From NCBI RefSeq assembly GCF_905220565.1, contig NC_059396.1, positions 10,807,706 through 10,871,705 on the forward strand: 64,000 bases of DNA. Reading direction: 5' to 3'. Under the pieces are notes generated by a model. That model was given only the letters and a program-made list of their open reading frames with translations. It had not been told where the DNA came from and did no database searches. This document shows, one piece after another, positions 19,596 through 33,420 of the stretch. This DNA is from Melitaea cinxia. Taxonomy: Eukaryota > Arthropoda > Insecta > Lepidoptera > Nymphalidae. Within the stretch, counting starts at the first letter, position 1. Each line of letters opens with the position of its first letter. Made by a program: the position numbers and the translations under genes.

Positions 19596-22135
19596 ACTTC
19601 TATACTATAAATAATATTAAAATGTAAGCCTGAATTAAAACGATGCTTTGAAGAGACAATACTATAGTACCACCAGATAAAAACATATAAAACGCCATTA
19701 ATGGATCGCAAATGAGTAGGCGATCGGTGTCGCCCCATGGTGATAATAATTCCACATTAATGAGACATCAATGTCAACGATGCCCGCCCCGCACCAAATG
19801 ATCCTGCGGACGCCTGAGAGTCGAGTTGCTGCAGATATCTACTGATAGACACACCCTTTTTACATAATTATGCAAGCAGAGATTTTTTAAGACCAATCTT
19901 TATATTTTATTTACGAAAAAACACTTTTTTATTATGATTCTAACCTAATTGTTTCATTACCCCCTTCAAAAAAGCAGCATCTTCTCAATTCGACACTATC
20001 ATTTCATTTCAAATTCTTATTTGTTACATTTTTGCATACCTACATTAAAGTAAATAAAAATGTTTTCATCAGTAAGCAGATCCAGTAGTTAAAACATTTT
20101 TCATAAGATCTTAATGAAACTGCGGCTGCTTGACTCTAATAAAATATTATTTAAGTTAAATGATACCTATACGCTAAGATAGGTACCGCTATTTAAATCC
20201 GGCTACTATTATATCTCGCCCGATCATACTTTTCGTAACGCTCTCGTCACATTCACCAGCTATTCTCCAAGTCAACCATTAAATTAAGTAAAAATGTTTT
20301 ACTTAAATTTTCGAGTTTTTATTATGCGTTAAATAATTATAATGTTTATGAAATAAAATATATGTGCAAAGTAGCGCGTCAAAAAATAGATGAACTATAA
20401 GTTAGCGTCGGAACTAAGCTTGTAAGTATAAAGAAAATCCATTGAGCAAATAAGGCTAATACCAATTACAAGTATTAGACACCGTCCGTGACGGATTAGA
20501 GTAAGCTTCTGTTTGAGTAGACTAGACGCTTTGTTGTTAATTAAATAATAACATAATCTTAACGACCCTGGCTTTTATTTAAACCGCTTTGTACTGTGTT
20601 ATAAGATTTAAGACAAAAAATTTATAAAATTTAAAGTAACAGAATGACATCGGTTTTAAATTAGTCAAATAGAAAAAAAGTTAAGAAATTTAATGTAGGT
20701 ATAAAAATATGCAAAATCTGTAAAATGATTTGTACAATACACATTAACCGAGGTGAATAACCGTTAGGACATATAAACCTACTTGAAAGATTTTGTTATT
20801 AATATTTTGCAACAATCTTCGAAAACATTTGTAATACTTAAATTGCTGAGTAATCTTTTTCATTTATTTACTAAAACACAGTTTCATAATACGGCTAATG
20901 TGCGTATATAAAATTAACTAAACATGTGTAGAATATGTTTCGAATAAAGTGTAAAATTATAAAACATATCTTATTGCGAAATCGAAAACTTGGAGAAATC
21001 TAATGACAGTAGAGCGACATAATTATGTTACACACAATGACAACTTCACAGCTAGTTTGCATCACTTACTCTCCTTTTCAATAATTGCATTTTCATTTTA
21101 TTGCTTTGGTATAGAAACATCCACCAACTCGCATTGTAGCAGCGTAGTGAGCTTTGATCCTTCTCCTACACGAGGAAAGAGGCCTATAGTAGGCCTTAGC
21201 AGTGGGATATGACAGGCTGAAGGGTTAGAAACACTTTAATCATGGTCATTGATTGTAATAATTTAATACAAGTTAAGTTTTTAACACTTATCATACTAGA
21301 GACTCATAGAGTAGATCTGTAACTACAAGTGAGGTAGATATTAATAATGCCTTTTATTTTTATAATTTTCCTAATCAATTGTCTATCTTTTTTATACGAT
21401 GAGAGCAGTAAACAAGTGTACGGCCCATCTGATAACTGCTCCAGATATCCTTCCCTATGGATATAAATATATATATATATATCTAATAAATCTCATAGAA
21501 CATGGACAAATGCAGACCAAATTCTCATAGATCTCATAGCCTCTAATAACTCGGCATGAGATATGAGATACAAATGACTTTTATACGTACATAGATATTT
21601 AATACATTGTTAGTCTTATGAGTTATTAGATATATCTTCAAATAACACAAGATTTATAAACTTTCGTAAATTATCGATACGCTAAGCGACATTCGTTTAA
21701 TGTTTCACGTGAAACCTCCCTACAGATAACATGCTCGTAGTTTGTAATGCTATTACGAAGTCATTAGTGTCCATTGTTTTGTTCTGAACGGCGTTAACGG
21801 CGGGTTCCCTACGATTACTGCCGCTACGCCCGTCTGACCACACGCTGATTGAGACACTTGTTTCGAGATCATTAATCACTTACGAATTATTTGATTTATC
21901 ACTTATTAACCAGAAAAAATACATAACGGATAAGTAAAAAAAAAAAAATACAAGAAAGTGACTAAAGTACGCAGTAAATAACAATTTTTTTTAATGGATG
22001 CCTAATATTGTACAAAGCAATAAATTTAAGAAAAAATTGTAGATAAAAAACCTAACTCGTTCTGGTTAACATTACAATTTTATGGTAGGGTTTAATTTGT
22101 ATGTATATAAAATACTAATTGATTTATATATATAA
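19596..22135. other. Intergenic DNA with a short repeat fragment
   Basis: No gene recognised. A GC-richer island with homeodomain-like TTAATG/CATTAA motifs lies at about 19680-19840. A fragment of repeat family D lies at 21118-21225. The rest is AT-rich. Confidence 0.4.
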
Positions 22136-22830
22136 TAATTGTGTTTGCTCGCAAACGAAAAAAAAACCGACTTCAATTACATCGACGAGTAATACAACGT
22201 AGCTCGACGTAAAAATAGTCAAGTAACTACGCGTTATCAAAGATTACTCAAGAAGTGGGTATCAGATCTCAATAAAATTTATATGTGACCACATGACAAA
22301 CATCAGCTTTCGATTAAATTAAAAATTATTAAAATCGGTACACTCAGTAAAAAGTTATTGCGGATTTTCAAGAGTTTCCCTCGATTTCTCTGGGATCCCA
22401 TCATCAGATCCTGGTTTCCTTATCATGGTACTAAACTTGGGATATCTCGTTTCCAACAAAAAAAGAATTATCAAGATCGGTACATCCAGTAGAAAGTTAT
22501 GCGGTATAATACAACGTAGGTCGACGAAAAAAGCGTCAAGTAAAAACGCATTATTAGATATAACTCGAAAAGTAGTTGTTAGATCTCAAATAAATTTAAA
22601 TAGAACCAATTGACACACACCACCTTTCGATTAAAATAATAAAATTTTTTTGTCGAAATCGGTCCACACGGTCAAAAGTTCTGAAGTCGGTTAACAAAAA
22701 GGGACTTAAAAGTACTCGTCAGATTAGAGAATTATCCAAAGCGTATGCCTAGTAGAAAATTATGAGGTTACACAAATAAAAAACACAGTTAAATTGAGAA
22801 GCACTTTCTTTTTTTCAAGTTAGCTTAAAA
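22136..22830 (+). repeat. Dispersed repeat, family A, copy 2
   Basis: Starts AATTGTGTTTGCTCGCAAAC and ends near a decayed AAGT..GCTTAAAAA. It contains two similar internal modules, each with AAAATCGGTACA-(C/T)CCAGTA. Near-complete. Confidence 0.82.
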
Positions 22831-25800
22831 AGACTTTGGGTTGTTCTTCTTTGAACTTGATCTGAGAATGTCAAATGTCTTTAACACCACACCAAATAAA
22901 TTTAATTAATACTTTAAAGATATTACACGAATACCTTTTAACATTCTAAGCCAATGTTAAAATTCAATTTTTGTCGCACAATTTTCATTTACTAATTAGG
23001 ACCTGTCTAAAAATCCTTATACATAATTGTGAATGTATGAAATGACTTGGAATTCGTTACCTATTGTTTTGAATTCTTATTTACTATTGTAAATTGATAA
23101 ATGGAACTTTCTTGAAACGTCAAAATTATAGTGTATTTACTATCATTTTTTTTTAAATAATAATTGTACCAAAACCCACTTTTTTACTTTGTGTTCCCTG
23201 ATCTGTTATTAATAACAGGTAATAGTGTAATCTCTATATATGTATTATTGTAATAATAAATTTAAAACTTCAACTATAGACCTGTAAATTATAATCCATC
23301 TTTATATGGTCGGTAATATAAAGATACACTTAAATATAAAGATGTATGTAAATTATATAAGAAAAACGTATCGAAAACAATATATTCAATTACACAGTGG
23401 ATTATAAAAGGATTCCAATGGCGTCAATGTTATGAAATGTTCACCTTGGGTTTGTGCAACCTGATCGCGCCGACACATTGTTTTCACGAATTCGATCTCC
23501 CAGCGCTCCTCCACTCGCAGCTACTCACAGTACCGTGAGACAGACATAGTTGTAGCACACGTGAATAAAAACAAATATCTGATACAAATTAAGACTGGCA
23601 CACAAAGTGGTCTAGCACTTGTACCTACATTAATGTTTTGGAATGTACCTATATCGTTCTCAATTGGAATTGTTTGACATCTTATTAGAATTCGTATTTG
23701 GTTTCCGACAATTTTTCGAAAACTTCAAAATACTTTGTTAATCATGAATTTATTTTACTTTTCAATATTTTCAATTGAGATGTATTGAAAATTTGACCAT
23801 GCCGTGTGAATAATAGGAGCCATAAGTGGCTTAAACGTGTAAACATAGATGTATAAACCAACATGTAGGGAGGTAGTGATTTCTTATTCGCCTTGAAGTT
23901 TTATATAGCATATAAGAAAGTAAGAAAGTCATAATGTGTTAACTTTCTTCATAAAGGTAGCAGAACTGACGATGAGTTACACACTTGATAGTAAATAGAT
24001 AGCTCAATTTACTTTCCTTTTTAGTAGAATAAATAAATTATATAAATGTAATACATTTTATAATTCTATTATTATAAAAATCATTTTACTCTTACACTGT
24101 TTATAAAAATCAACTAATATTTTTATTACCCTTCGTATATCTCCGTTGTGTACCGAATGGGGCAGTTCACATTATGGTGGAATGGGTCCGAAATGAAGAT
24201 TTCAGAAATGATATACCTCAAATAACCCAAAATTTTACAAAGGTTGTAAACTCAGTTTTGGCTTAGCCTCTCTCAGAACCAGCTAAACTATTGTACAAGA
24301 TTGTAAACATTGGTAAGCGACGATAATTCATTAACTTTCTTGTATGTAGCATGTGTGATGTTCTTATGGAATGGCGTCGTCCTTATGGATTAAAACTCCT
24401 CAAATAAAGAAGAAAAAAAGGACATAATTTTAAGGCTCGGGCATGGGAATGAAAACATAAACGTAGCTCAGCAATAACAGTTCAAAATAATTATGATCGA
24501 CAATCTTGCTATTCGGTAAAAGAAAGTGTTATATTATTTTGCCAGTTTTTACCAGTTTAGTTTTAAATAACAACTTTAATACCTATCAAAACAGTGAAAT
24601 GCAGAAAGCTATTTTAAACATTTTTCTCTTCATGTAGTAAAAAAAATCTATATCACCAATGTCTATTTTAACTACAGCTAGAAAAACGAACTTATAGCAA
24701 ACAAAAAAAAGTCCTGATATAAGATAGCTTCAAATGCTGTTTTTATCTTCATTTAGCAACAAGGGATAAATCAATTTTGAATGAATCGCGAGCAGGACTT
24801 TGTGATACAATATAAATAGATCATAAACATATGTATTATACATATAAATAATTTTAATATTATATTTGCGCAATAAGAAAAATGAGGCCGTGTCGCTACG
24901 GAAGATAATAAACTTAAAATGTCACGTTAAAGTGTAGCGTGTACCTACTTATTTACCGTTAAGACAAATATGTAAAAAGTGGCTTCCGTACGCGACTTCT
25001 TGTGCCTAATATGTACATCAAATTAAAGCCAAAGAATATATTATTATCTTTCAGAAACAAGAAGAGCAAAAAACTTATTTTAAAAAAATAAGATAGTTGA
25101 TCAAGTCATGTGCAAGCGTTGTTAAAAAATATAATTCTGAGACTGAAAATGTTTTTTTTTATTTTATTTATTGGCTTTCTGTATCTTACCATTAGGCGCA
25201 CATCACGCCGAAACTACTAATCACATATGCATGAAACTTGGTATTATTTGAGTTCATGCTGCTAACTAGGTCACTGATTACTGTATATCTCGAAATTCGG
25301 AATAATCGCTGACGAAGACGTAGAAATTTGAAAATGCTAAACATTTAATACAAGTTCACGATTTGATGCAAAAATGTCACCGTTAAGTGTTTATAGCTTA
25401 TATTAAAAATACGTACACATTTGTGGTTCGTTATTTATGAAAGAAACGTAATAGTTTCAGATTGTTATTCTCTGGAATAGGAAAGACCGGATGTCCATAT
25501 CAACATTGTGTGGGTCAGCAGACAAAACAAACTATTATCGGCTCCCCCGGATTTCTAGGTACTTTACACTTCTCGTCACTTGCACACCTGTAAACTGATA
25601 TCTTGTAATAAAAATTACAATTTAGCAATCTTTTGCTAAACGGCTTGTATTACCTAAAATAATAATTATTATTTAATTAAGTTTCGATATAGTCAATACT
25701 TTATTGTTGCATGGATGGTTTTTATTCAATTTTATATTTCATGTAACTATATAGTGTTTATTTTCCAAATGAATAAAAAAAGTAATAACTTACTTTTAAA

Positions 25801-26653
25801 TACTTGCAATAATAAATAAAAATACCGTTAATAATAGTGTATCTATTTTAAACTAGTGGTCGCACAGTGGCCGAAATTCGACCATGATTTATGTAAGTAA
25901 ATTATAAGTTTGAACATTATTAAGGTTCTGTTGTCAAAAACTATACTTCTATAATAATAAACAAAAGAGTATATATACGTGTGTGTGTCAAATACATGGT
26001 AGTGTGTGTAGTGTTTGATTTTTGATTTAATGTATTTTTATGCACAATTTTAAAAAAATTTTAACATTCTGCTCTCCTTCTCTATACCTATAAACTATGA
26101 ATCTGCGAAATTTAATACGCCCATGTTTTCATAAAAATGGGGAACAAAATTTTTGCTTCACGTATTAATATATAGGAGACAGATGTTACGTTTACACACA
26201 ATTGACAACGACTTATCATTTAGAAAAATGTATTAAAAAATGAGTGAGATTGACAACTTTCAAAAAAATTTGCAGTATTAAAAGCATCGTTTAGAAATTT
26301 TCGAAAATTGATGTCGATTTTATAGATTCCATTGTAGGCGGGTGGTGCGGTAATAGTATGTACCGGTTCGTTTGCCCACAATCGCGTTTGCGGCGGCGCC
26401 CTGCGGTGCGCACCCGTTCAGTCTCGCGATCACTGCGGTGAAAACTGGAGAAATAGCTGGAGACGGAATCTTAACCACGAAATATTTGTAAAATATTATA
26501 CAACACCCAGAAGTCACAAAACTTCAAACTAATTAACTCATAATGCCAAGATTAGAAAAAAAAACCAAGTTTTTTTTCTAACACAATGCTGTATATTTTT
26601 TGTATCTGTATAATATTTGAGACTTATTTAAAACACAATTAACCGTGATCATC
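22831..26653. other. Long AT-rich stretch without a gene
   Basis: No gene or known repeat recognised. GC-richer islands at about 23440-23560 and 26330-26470. Two abutting hairpins at 25603-25640 (TTGTAAT/ATTACAA, then TTTAGCAA/TTGCTAAA). Confidence 0.4.
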
Positions 26654-26985
26654 ACTTCAGCCTATCGCCGTCCAATGCTGGACATAGGCCTCCCCAAGTT
26701 CACGTCAGACATTATAGCGCGAACTCATGTGTTTTGCTCATAGTGACCACGCTGGGCACGCGAGTTGGTGACCGCAGGGCTGGCTTTGTCGCACCGAAGA
26801 CACTGCTGCCCGTCTTCAGCCTGTGTATTTAAAAGCCAACAGTTGAATAGATATCCCGCCATCGGTCGGCTTTATAAGTTCCAAGATCATACTGGAACTG
26901 TTTTATCCCTTAGTCGCCTCTTACAACACCCACGAGAAGAGAGGGGGGATATTCTTTACTGCCATAACCACACAGCAAACGATTA
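26654..26985 (+). repeat. Dispersed repeat, family B, copy 1
   Basis: Contains TGGACATAGGCCTCCCCAAG, GACCACGCTGGGCACGC, GGTTGGTGACCGCAGG-like and CGCCATCGGTCGGCTTTATA motifs. Inverted copies lie at about 53266-53560 and 56165-56395, and a fragment at 44515-44580. Confidence 0.75.
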
Positions 26986-28664
26986 ACCGTGGTCATTGTG
27001 GACATTTATTAAATATTCTTTTTCATTCATAATTGCCAAACCGTAGGAACTTTTTTGATAGATACAATTAAAATTTGAATTATTGTCATCTAAAGTTATT
27101 GTTTTATTTTCACTTATAAATCAAAATTTTTGCTGAAAAACCTTATATAATATTGTATGTAATAAATATATTTTAATAAATATGAAAAATTAATATATTT
27201 TTAACAATTTCTTCCATAGATAGCAACTCGTGTAATCCTTGACGTGAGGAAGGCGACGGAACACTCGAGACACTGTACAACGGGGCTCAAAAGCCGGCGG
27301 GTGCGGCAGCGTGAGCTGCATAATTCACTTAATATTTGCAATCAAGTGAACGTTTAACAAATTATATACTTATTTTTTTAATACTCTAAATAAATAAAAT
27401 TTCTAAATATATTCTAATAATTTTGTACAACGAAGCATTATGAATATTCAGAATAGATTAACGAAAAAACGAAAGAATATACATAAAATATGTAACTCTT
27501 GAATATTCATAATGTCTCGGAGCTTAGTCGATGACAATAAAACACATGCCTAATCGCTGAGAGAATCGAAAGGGCACGAGTATTATCCAAAAATCCCACA
27601 AATAAAATTCCAATTACGGGAAAGAAATGACATATTCCGTTTGCACAAATCCTTAAAACGTCATCCAGATATCCATTACATGTCTATTAAATCTTACGAC
27701 ATATATTTGTGGGGCTCAGTCAGCAGAGATTCCCCTCGCAAACACGGCGCCGATTACGAGCTCGGCCGACTGGAGTAAACGAATATAAAACACATGCGGG
27801 AAGACGAATGCAAAGTGTACGCGAGTCGAACTTTTGCATAGGTAAACACTAGGCAGGACCCCTTCCGCGAACAATCATCAATAGGTTTGAAGACATTCAT
27901 ATCTCGCGCGTACTGAGTTTTAATGCAATGAAATGTTAAATACGATTATATTATACTATTTATTTACTGCTAACAACTCATTTACACTCAGTTTACTTCA
28001 AACACAACAAGTCAGTTTTATTTTTTAAAATGATTTTGGCAGATTGGCAGTCAGAAGAGAAACTATTTTCAGTACAAAATTAATATAGTTATTTAAGTAC
28101 CACAAAAGCAACAATATATTTATTTTATCCTTGCAATTTTATATTAATTGTTATTATAAATTAAAACTGTACACAAATATAATACAGAATAAATTATATA
28201 ATTAATAAAAATGAGGTTAGGTTACTTAGGTCTAAACTTTTTAAAGCAAAGGGTAACAGTGACTAAATAAATAGTTCATAATACAAAATCCAAAAGCTTT
28301 ATTGTACACAAAATAAATTTAGAAAGCAGTGCAAATATTTTTATAAGTTACTTTAAATTTTTAAATTCCTCTCTTTTTCACACTTTCCTTAATAATGTAT
28401 GAAAATGTACATTTTTTTTTGTATTTAATACAACAGAACAATAGAACTACAAAATTTTACGATAAGTAGACCATTTGGTAATTTAGATAAATAAAATTAT
28501 TTTATTACAATAGAATTGTTACTAAATGTGTCACTAAGCATAAAACTCGAAAACGATTGGACCAATTCTAATTCTTTTTTATTAATTTTTCTAATACTTT
28601 GTAGCTTTATAGAAAATTCTTACGGAAAGAAAAATTAAGGAATAAGTCAACAATTTTAAAGAAA
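26986..28664. other. Intergenic DNA with GC-rich islands
   Basis: No gene recognised. GC-richer islands at about 27230-27320 and 27510-27900. A 15-bp inverted repeat CATTATGAATATTCA / TGAATATTCATAATG (27436-27450, 27500-27514). A Maf-response-element-like GGCTCAGTCAGCA at 27713-27725. Confidence 0.4.
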
Positions 28665-28745
28665 ACACATCCGCCAACCCGCAGTGGAGCAGCGTGGCAG
28701 ATTAAGCTCCAATCCTTCTCCACGGAGGAAGAGGCCTACGCCCAG
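28665..28745. repeat. Fragment of repeat family D
   Basis: CGCAGTGGAGCAGCGTGGCA and CTCCACGGAGGAAGAGGCCT match, in reverse, the CACGCTGCTCCACTGCAGG and AGGCC..TTTCTCCGTGTAGG motifs at 43200-43270. Confidence 0.55.
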
Positions 28746-30316
28746 TGTTACGAACTGAATCGTGATCTTGATCGATATAAAATTTACGCGTTTGACACTT
28801 CGGTAGTACACAAGTTATGAACAAACCAGAAGTAAATATTAAATGTCTACAAAAATATTTTAAAAATACATTTTTAGTTAGAAATCCTCACAAAGTATTG
28901 TAATAAACTTTTACCCTTATTTTTATTCTATAAACAATAACCCAATACCAAAACTATTGTTCAAGATTCATTAAATACGATTATATGTATTAAATATCAG
29001 TCTCAAAGCTCAATTTTGACGTCAGTTTTGAGCAAAACAATTAATAATTTATCTTATAACCCATTTTATATAATAATCATCAAAAATATAAAACTATATT
29101 TTATACAACGAATCACGCAGGTGGTTGTCAACCGTGGACAAACAACAGCACGTGGATCCAAATCTAGCGAAAACCTGACCTACAAAGCTAATTTGAAGGA
29201 CATCGAGAAAAGGAGAGTAACCTGACGTAGCAGCGTCTAAAGTGATGAGTCGCGCGTAGCCGGCGCTGGGGCCGGCGGGCGCTGGCGGTCGCTCACTCGG
29301 TGACGAGTCGACTTATCGATTGGCAATAGTGCCTAGTTAGCGATCCGCCACTCCCGCGGTCCGCCGCGCCCCTTCGCCTCTCGACTACATGCGTGTCACC
29401 TGAAAACTTCAGTTCATCCTGTAATTTAATGTCCATAATCGACCTAATGTACCTGCTAAACTTTAAATTTTAAATTTCATGAGAATGAAAAAGATTACTG
29501 TTTATTCTTTTAAAACCAAAAAATTAAATAACTGGTCAAAATAGAGTAGATATATATGCTAAGAAGATTTAAATATCGAAATCAATGTAATTGTCGTTTT
29601 TTTAATAATAATATTTTTTTATTACTACTATTTCTCCTTTACATTAAAAATAAATAATTTAAACTCAAGCTGCGTTAAAATTATTATGATTCTAATACTA
29701 AAGTTTCTAATATCCTAGATGCTAGTTTTTCCTATTAAACATAATCCGTCTGGCAGCTTTGTTATCTCTCTATGGACATAGATACATTTTACTCGGAGTG
29801 TTTTTGATCCCGACAACGAGATAAAATCTTAACTTTACATTTTAAAAGTTTGCTTTTCTATAGAAACTTGATTTGACATTTTCTGGTTAAATTAACGCTT
29901 TCTGCCTACAGAAACAAATCTATGTCATCAGATATAATTTCATAAACTAAAATGTATTTTACTTGCACACGCCCATCTATTAGCATTATAGTAATAACTA
30001 AATTAAAACAAACTATAAAATCTTACTTTTCTAAGAAATTTAAGAGACATTGTAATATAGTGGAACATATACTTTAAACCAGCATATCGTTAACTTTCAT
30101 TTTAAAAGAAAAATATTCCGTCCTGACACTATTCCATACTAACGGTATTATATATGTAGATACTGTAATATCCATTAAACAGTTTATGATTTTCCTTCGA
30201 ATATATGTACATTTTTACTACGTTTTAATGTATTGAAATAAAATGTGTTCTAAGTATAATTATCTGAATATTGTCAATGACATGAATATTTACAGTAATG
30301 TGAAAAAACTTATCTA
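28746..30316. other. Intergenic DNA with one strong GC island
   Basis: No gene recognised. At about 29180-29420 a GC-rich island rises sharply from AT-rich surroundings, with CTGACGTAGCAGC and GATGAGTCGC (AP-1/Maf-like half sites). Candidate regulatory DNA only. Confidence 0.4.
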
Positions 30317-30940
30317 TAATAATTGTGTTTGCTCGCAAACGAAAAAAAAAACCGACTTCAATTACATCGACAAGTAATACAACGTAGATCGACGCAAAAA
30401 TAGTCAAGCAACTACGCGTTATCAAAGATTACTCAAAAAGTGGTTATCAGATCTCGATAAAATTTATATGTGACCACATGATAAACATCAGCTTTCGATT
30501 AAATTAAAAATTATCAAAATCGGTACACCCAGTAAAAAGTTATTACGGATTTTCGAGAGTTTCCCTCGATTCCTCTGGGATCCCATCATCAGATCCTAGT
30601 TTCCTTATCACGGTACTAAACTAGGGATATTCCCTTTCCAACAAAAAAAGAATTATCAAAATCGGTACATCCAGTAAAAAGTTATGCGGTATAATACAAC
30701 GTAGGTCGACGAAAAAAGCGTCAAGTAAAAACACATTATTAGATATAACTCGAAAAGTAGTTGTTAGATCTCAAATAAATTTAAATGGGACCAATTGGCA
30801 CACACCACCTTTCGATTAAAACAAAATTTGTCGAAATCGGTCTACCCAGTCAAAAGTTCTGATGTAACATACATAAAAAAAAAAAAAAAAAAAAATACAG
30901 TCGAATTGAGAACCTCTTCCTTTTTTGGAAGTCGGTTAAA
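30317..30940 (+). repeat. Dispersed repeat, family A, copy 3 (best preserved)
   Basis: About 620 bp from AATTGTGTTTGCTCGCAAAC to AAGTCGGTTAAAAAA. The ends carry an inverted AACCGACTTC/GAAGTCGGTT pair. An internal A-tract of about 20 bases lies near 30876-30896. Confidence 0.85.
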
Positions 30941-32496
30941 AAATACACAAATAAATATACAAGAATGAAAACACACATAGTCTCGTAAAACCGTTGATAT
31001 ATCCGTGTTTTAATCATTTATTAATTTAAAATATTTGTAACTTTAAATGAAATAATAATCATTACAGAATACAATATTTGTATCAAAAGACGATGTGTTA
31101 TGAAAGTAGGAAGTCGACCCAGTCGGGAGAGTATCGACCGGCGCGACCCTGCCGAGCTGGCATAGTGCTGGCTCAGCTGCAAGTAAGCGCTACGCTTCTA
31201 CGCCATCAGCCCTTTTCCTACGAACAAAACAAACGTAATATTTTGTCGTTTATTATTTGTCCTATTTTATTCTATGTTATAGTAGTCTATAAATGATAAC
31301 AGCAGACTACAATTTTCGAAAAAAAAAACTAAGGATTTTATTACGTATAGGTATATCTGCTTATATGATTACAACAATTTTTTTCTGAGTTTCATTCTGT
31401 AAATGAGTTATTTTTGAATTCGTACTTTCTTCTAGTTAATATTTTATAATAAACTTTAACGCATTTCTTATTTTCATGTTTTAATTCATTATAAAGTACT
31501 TAATTCATTTGTGAAAGGAACAGGTGTACCTATGCATCAGAACAAATTATGATGACTAACAACTCCATACAAGTGTTAAGGTTATAATTATTTATTGCCT
31601 GATTAATAATAGATGTTTTTTAATTCTCCATTGTCTTTATTTTATTAACATATTACTATAACGAAGAAGAACGAATATTAATATAACGAAGGAACATAGC
31701 GAGAGTATCGACCGACACCTACTGCTATATTGGCTACGAGAACATCATAAGCCCTTTTAGCAACGAATTTTACAAATATTTCTTAGTAAATATTAAGTGT
31801 AGTGTAATAATTTACGACAAAAAATGATTGTATTCATTTATATGTAAATTGTTACTTCTTGTGTTTATGTACAATTATTTGTTCCATATTACAAAATTAC
31901 AGGTTTATAATAAGTATTATGTACTCTCATTTTTATATTTATTATTTTACACTAAATTGATGTACAGGAAAATCCAGTTTCGAATTACCGTCAAATCTTT
32001 TCGATGAAAATGTTAGAATCGTCGATAGAAATTTAATAAAATTATATCATAGACTATTATTAGATTCCTCTAAAATTGAAAGTAGAATTGAATGGTGACG
32101 TCACCGTAACACCCGACCTTGCCACTAGAAAAATGTGCCGCGTCGCCGCAGCCGGGCTCTGCTGGCTCATCAGTACGCGCGGCCATCGCACCCTCTACAC
32201 CGTCTACCCTGAACCGCGTCTACCTTCTTATTCCAATGATGATCCAGGAACTTTTCCATTCAATATTATTTATGATAGTACTTACACGCAATGTATTTAA
32301 TTAACGAAATTAATCATTAACTATGTAATGTAGCGTACGTACACAAATGAAATGACTTAAAAGCTCAAACTTTATACCACATATAAGTTTATATAAGTTT
32401 TAGAAGGAAAAAATCATCTATTTTTAATATAGATATTGCTATTGCCGCTATTGTAAAAGTCTGCTAATTTCGGATTAATTGTAACTTCGCTTCACT
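30941..32496. other. Intergenic DNA with two GC-rich islands
   Basis: No gene called. Islands at about 31090-31220 and 32090-32240 include MARE-like TGCTGGCTCAGCT (31166-31178) and TGCTGGCTCATCA (32160-32172), and a perfect 12-base palindrome GGTGACGTCACC (32094-32105). Part of the first island is weakly repeated at about 31690-31770. Short ORFs here have no recognisable product. Confidence 0.4.
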
Positions 32497-32745
32497 TCAG
32501 CCTGTAATATCCAACTGCTGGGCATAGACCTCTTTCCCCATGCAGGAGAAAGATCAGAGCGTAATCCGCCATGCTGCTACAATTTGAATTGGCGGATATA
32601 TTTCCCTTCTATGAGTAACGATCGTTATCAGGTGTATATGATTACGACCGGGACCGACGGCTTAACGTGCTCTCCGAGGCACGGTGGGTAGACCCACAAG
32701 GACTGCACAAAAACCCAGACCACGGCAAACATGCTGCATGGCCAA
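32497..32745. repeat. Dispersed repeat, family D (SINE-like body)
   Basis: Shares CTATGAGTAACGATCG, GGGACCGACGGCTTAAC and CGAGGCACGGTGGG with 43553-43640, where the same family ends in a tRNA-like head. Confidence 0.7.
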
Positions 32746-33196
32746 TACAAATGTTTGTCATTTATAATTGTAAGATTAAATTAAAATTTTGCATCAGTAA
32801 ATCAATAGTTATATGTAACCGCTTGCCTTAACATTTTAATGTTGGTAAATATTAGTCTGTTTAGATCTCATTTTACTGCAAATATCTGAAGATTTTATTT
32901 TATTTTCAAGGGCCGTATTAATTTTATTAAACTACTCAATTTTATTGTAAATCTACCAAACAGGAATTTCATTTTCAATCCTAAATATTTAAAATTAAAT
33001 GCAATTCTTAGTTAAATCTGGAAATCAATATAAATAATAAAAATAATTTATAAATCTGGAACCAACACAGCGAACTAAACTAAATTTAGTAAAAATATAA
33101 AAGAATCAACAGTTCAATTAGACGTCTTTAAAACTTGAAAAAAGGGTTAAGTTTTTAAAATAAATTCATTAGGTATATACCTATTTATTATTATTT

Positions 33197-33420
33197 TTTC
33201 TTTTTTTTTTTTTTTTTTTTATGTTACTAGGTCGGCAAACAAGCGTACGGCTCACCTGATGGTAAGCGATTACCGTAGCTTATAGACGCCTGCAATACCA
33301 GAAGCATCCCAAGCGCGTTACCGACCCAATCCCCAATCCCCCCAGGAGCTCTGGTCACCTTACTCACCAACAGGAACACAATACTGCTTGAAAACAGTAT
33401 TATTTTGCTGTGATCTTCAC
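33197..33420. repeat. Dispersed repeat, family E, copy 2, with T-tract
   Basis: A T-rich tract (about 33197-33220) is followed by GGTCGGCAAACAAGCGTACG, GGTAAGCGATTACCGTAGC and CAATACTGCTTGAAA-type motifs. Compare 15049-15300. Confidence 0.7.

Noticed and set aside
31078..32304. Short ORFs in GC-rich islands (72, 74 and 61 codons)
   Set aside because: No recognised domain, no conserved-looking splice partners, and overlapping open frames as expected in GC-rich patches.
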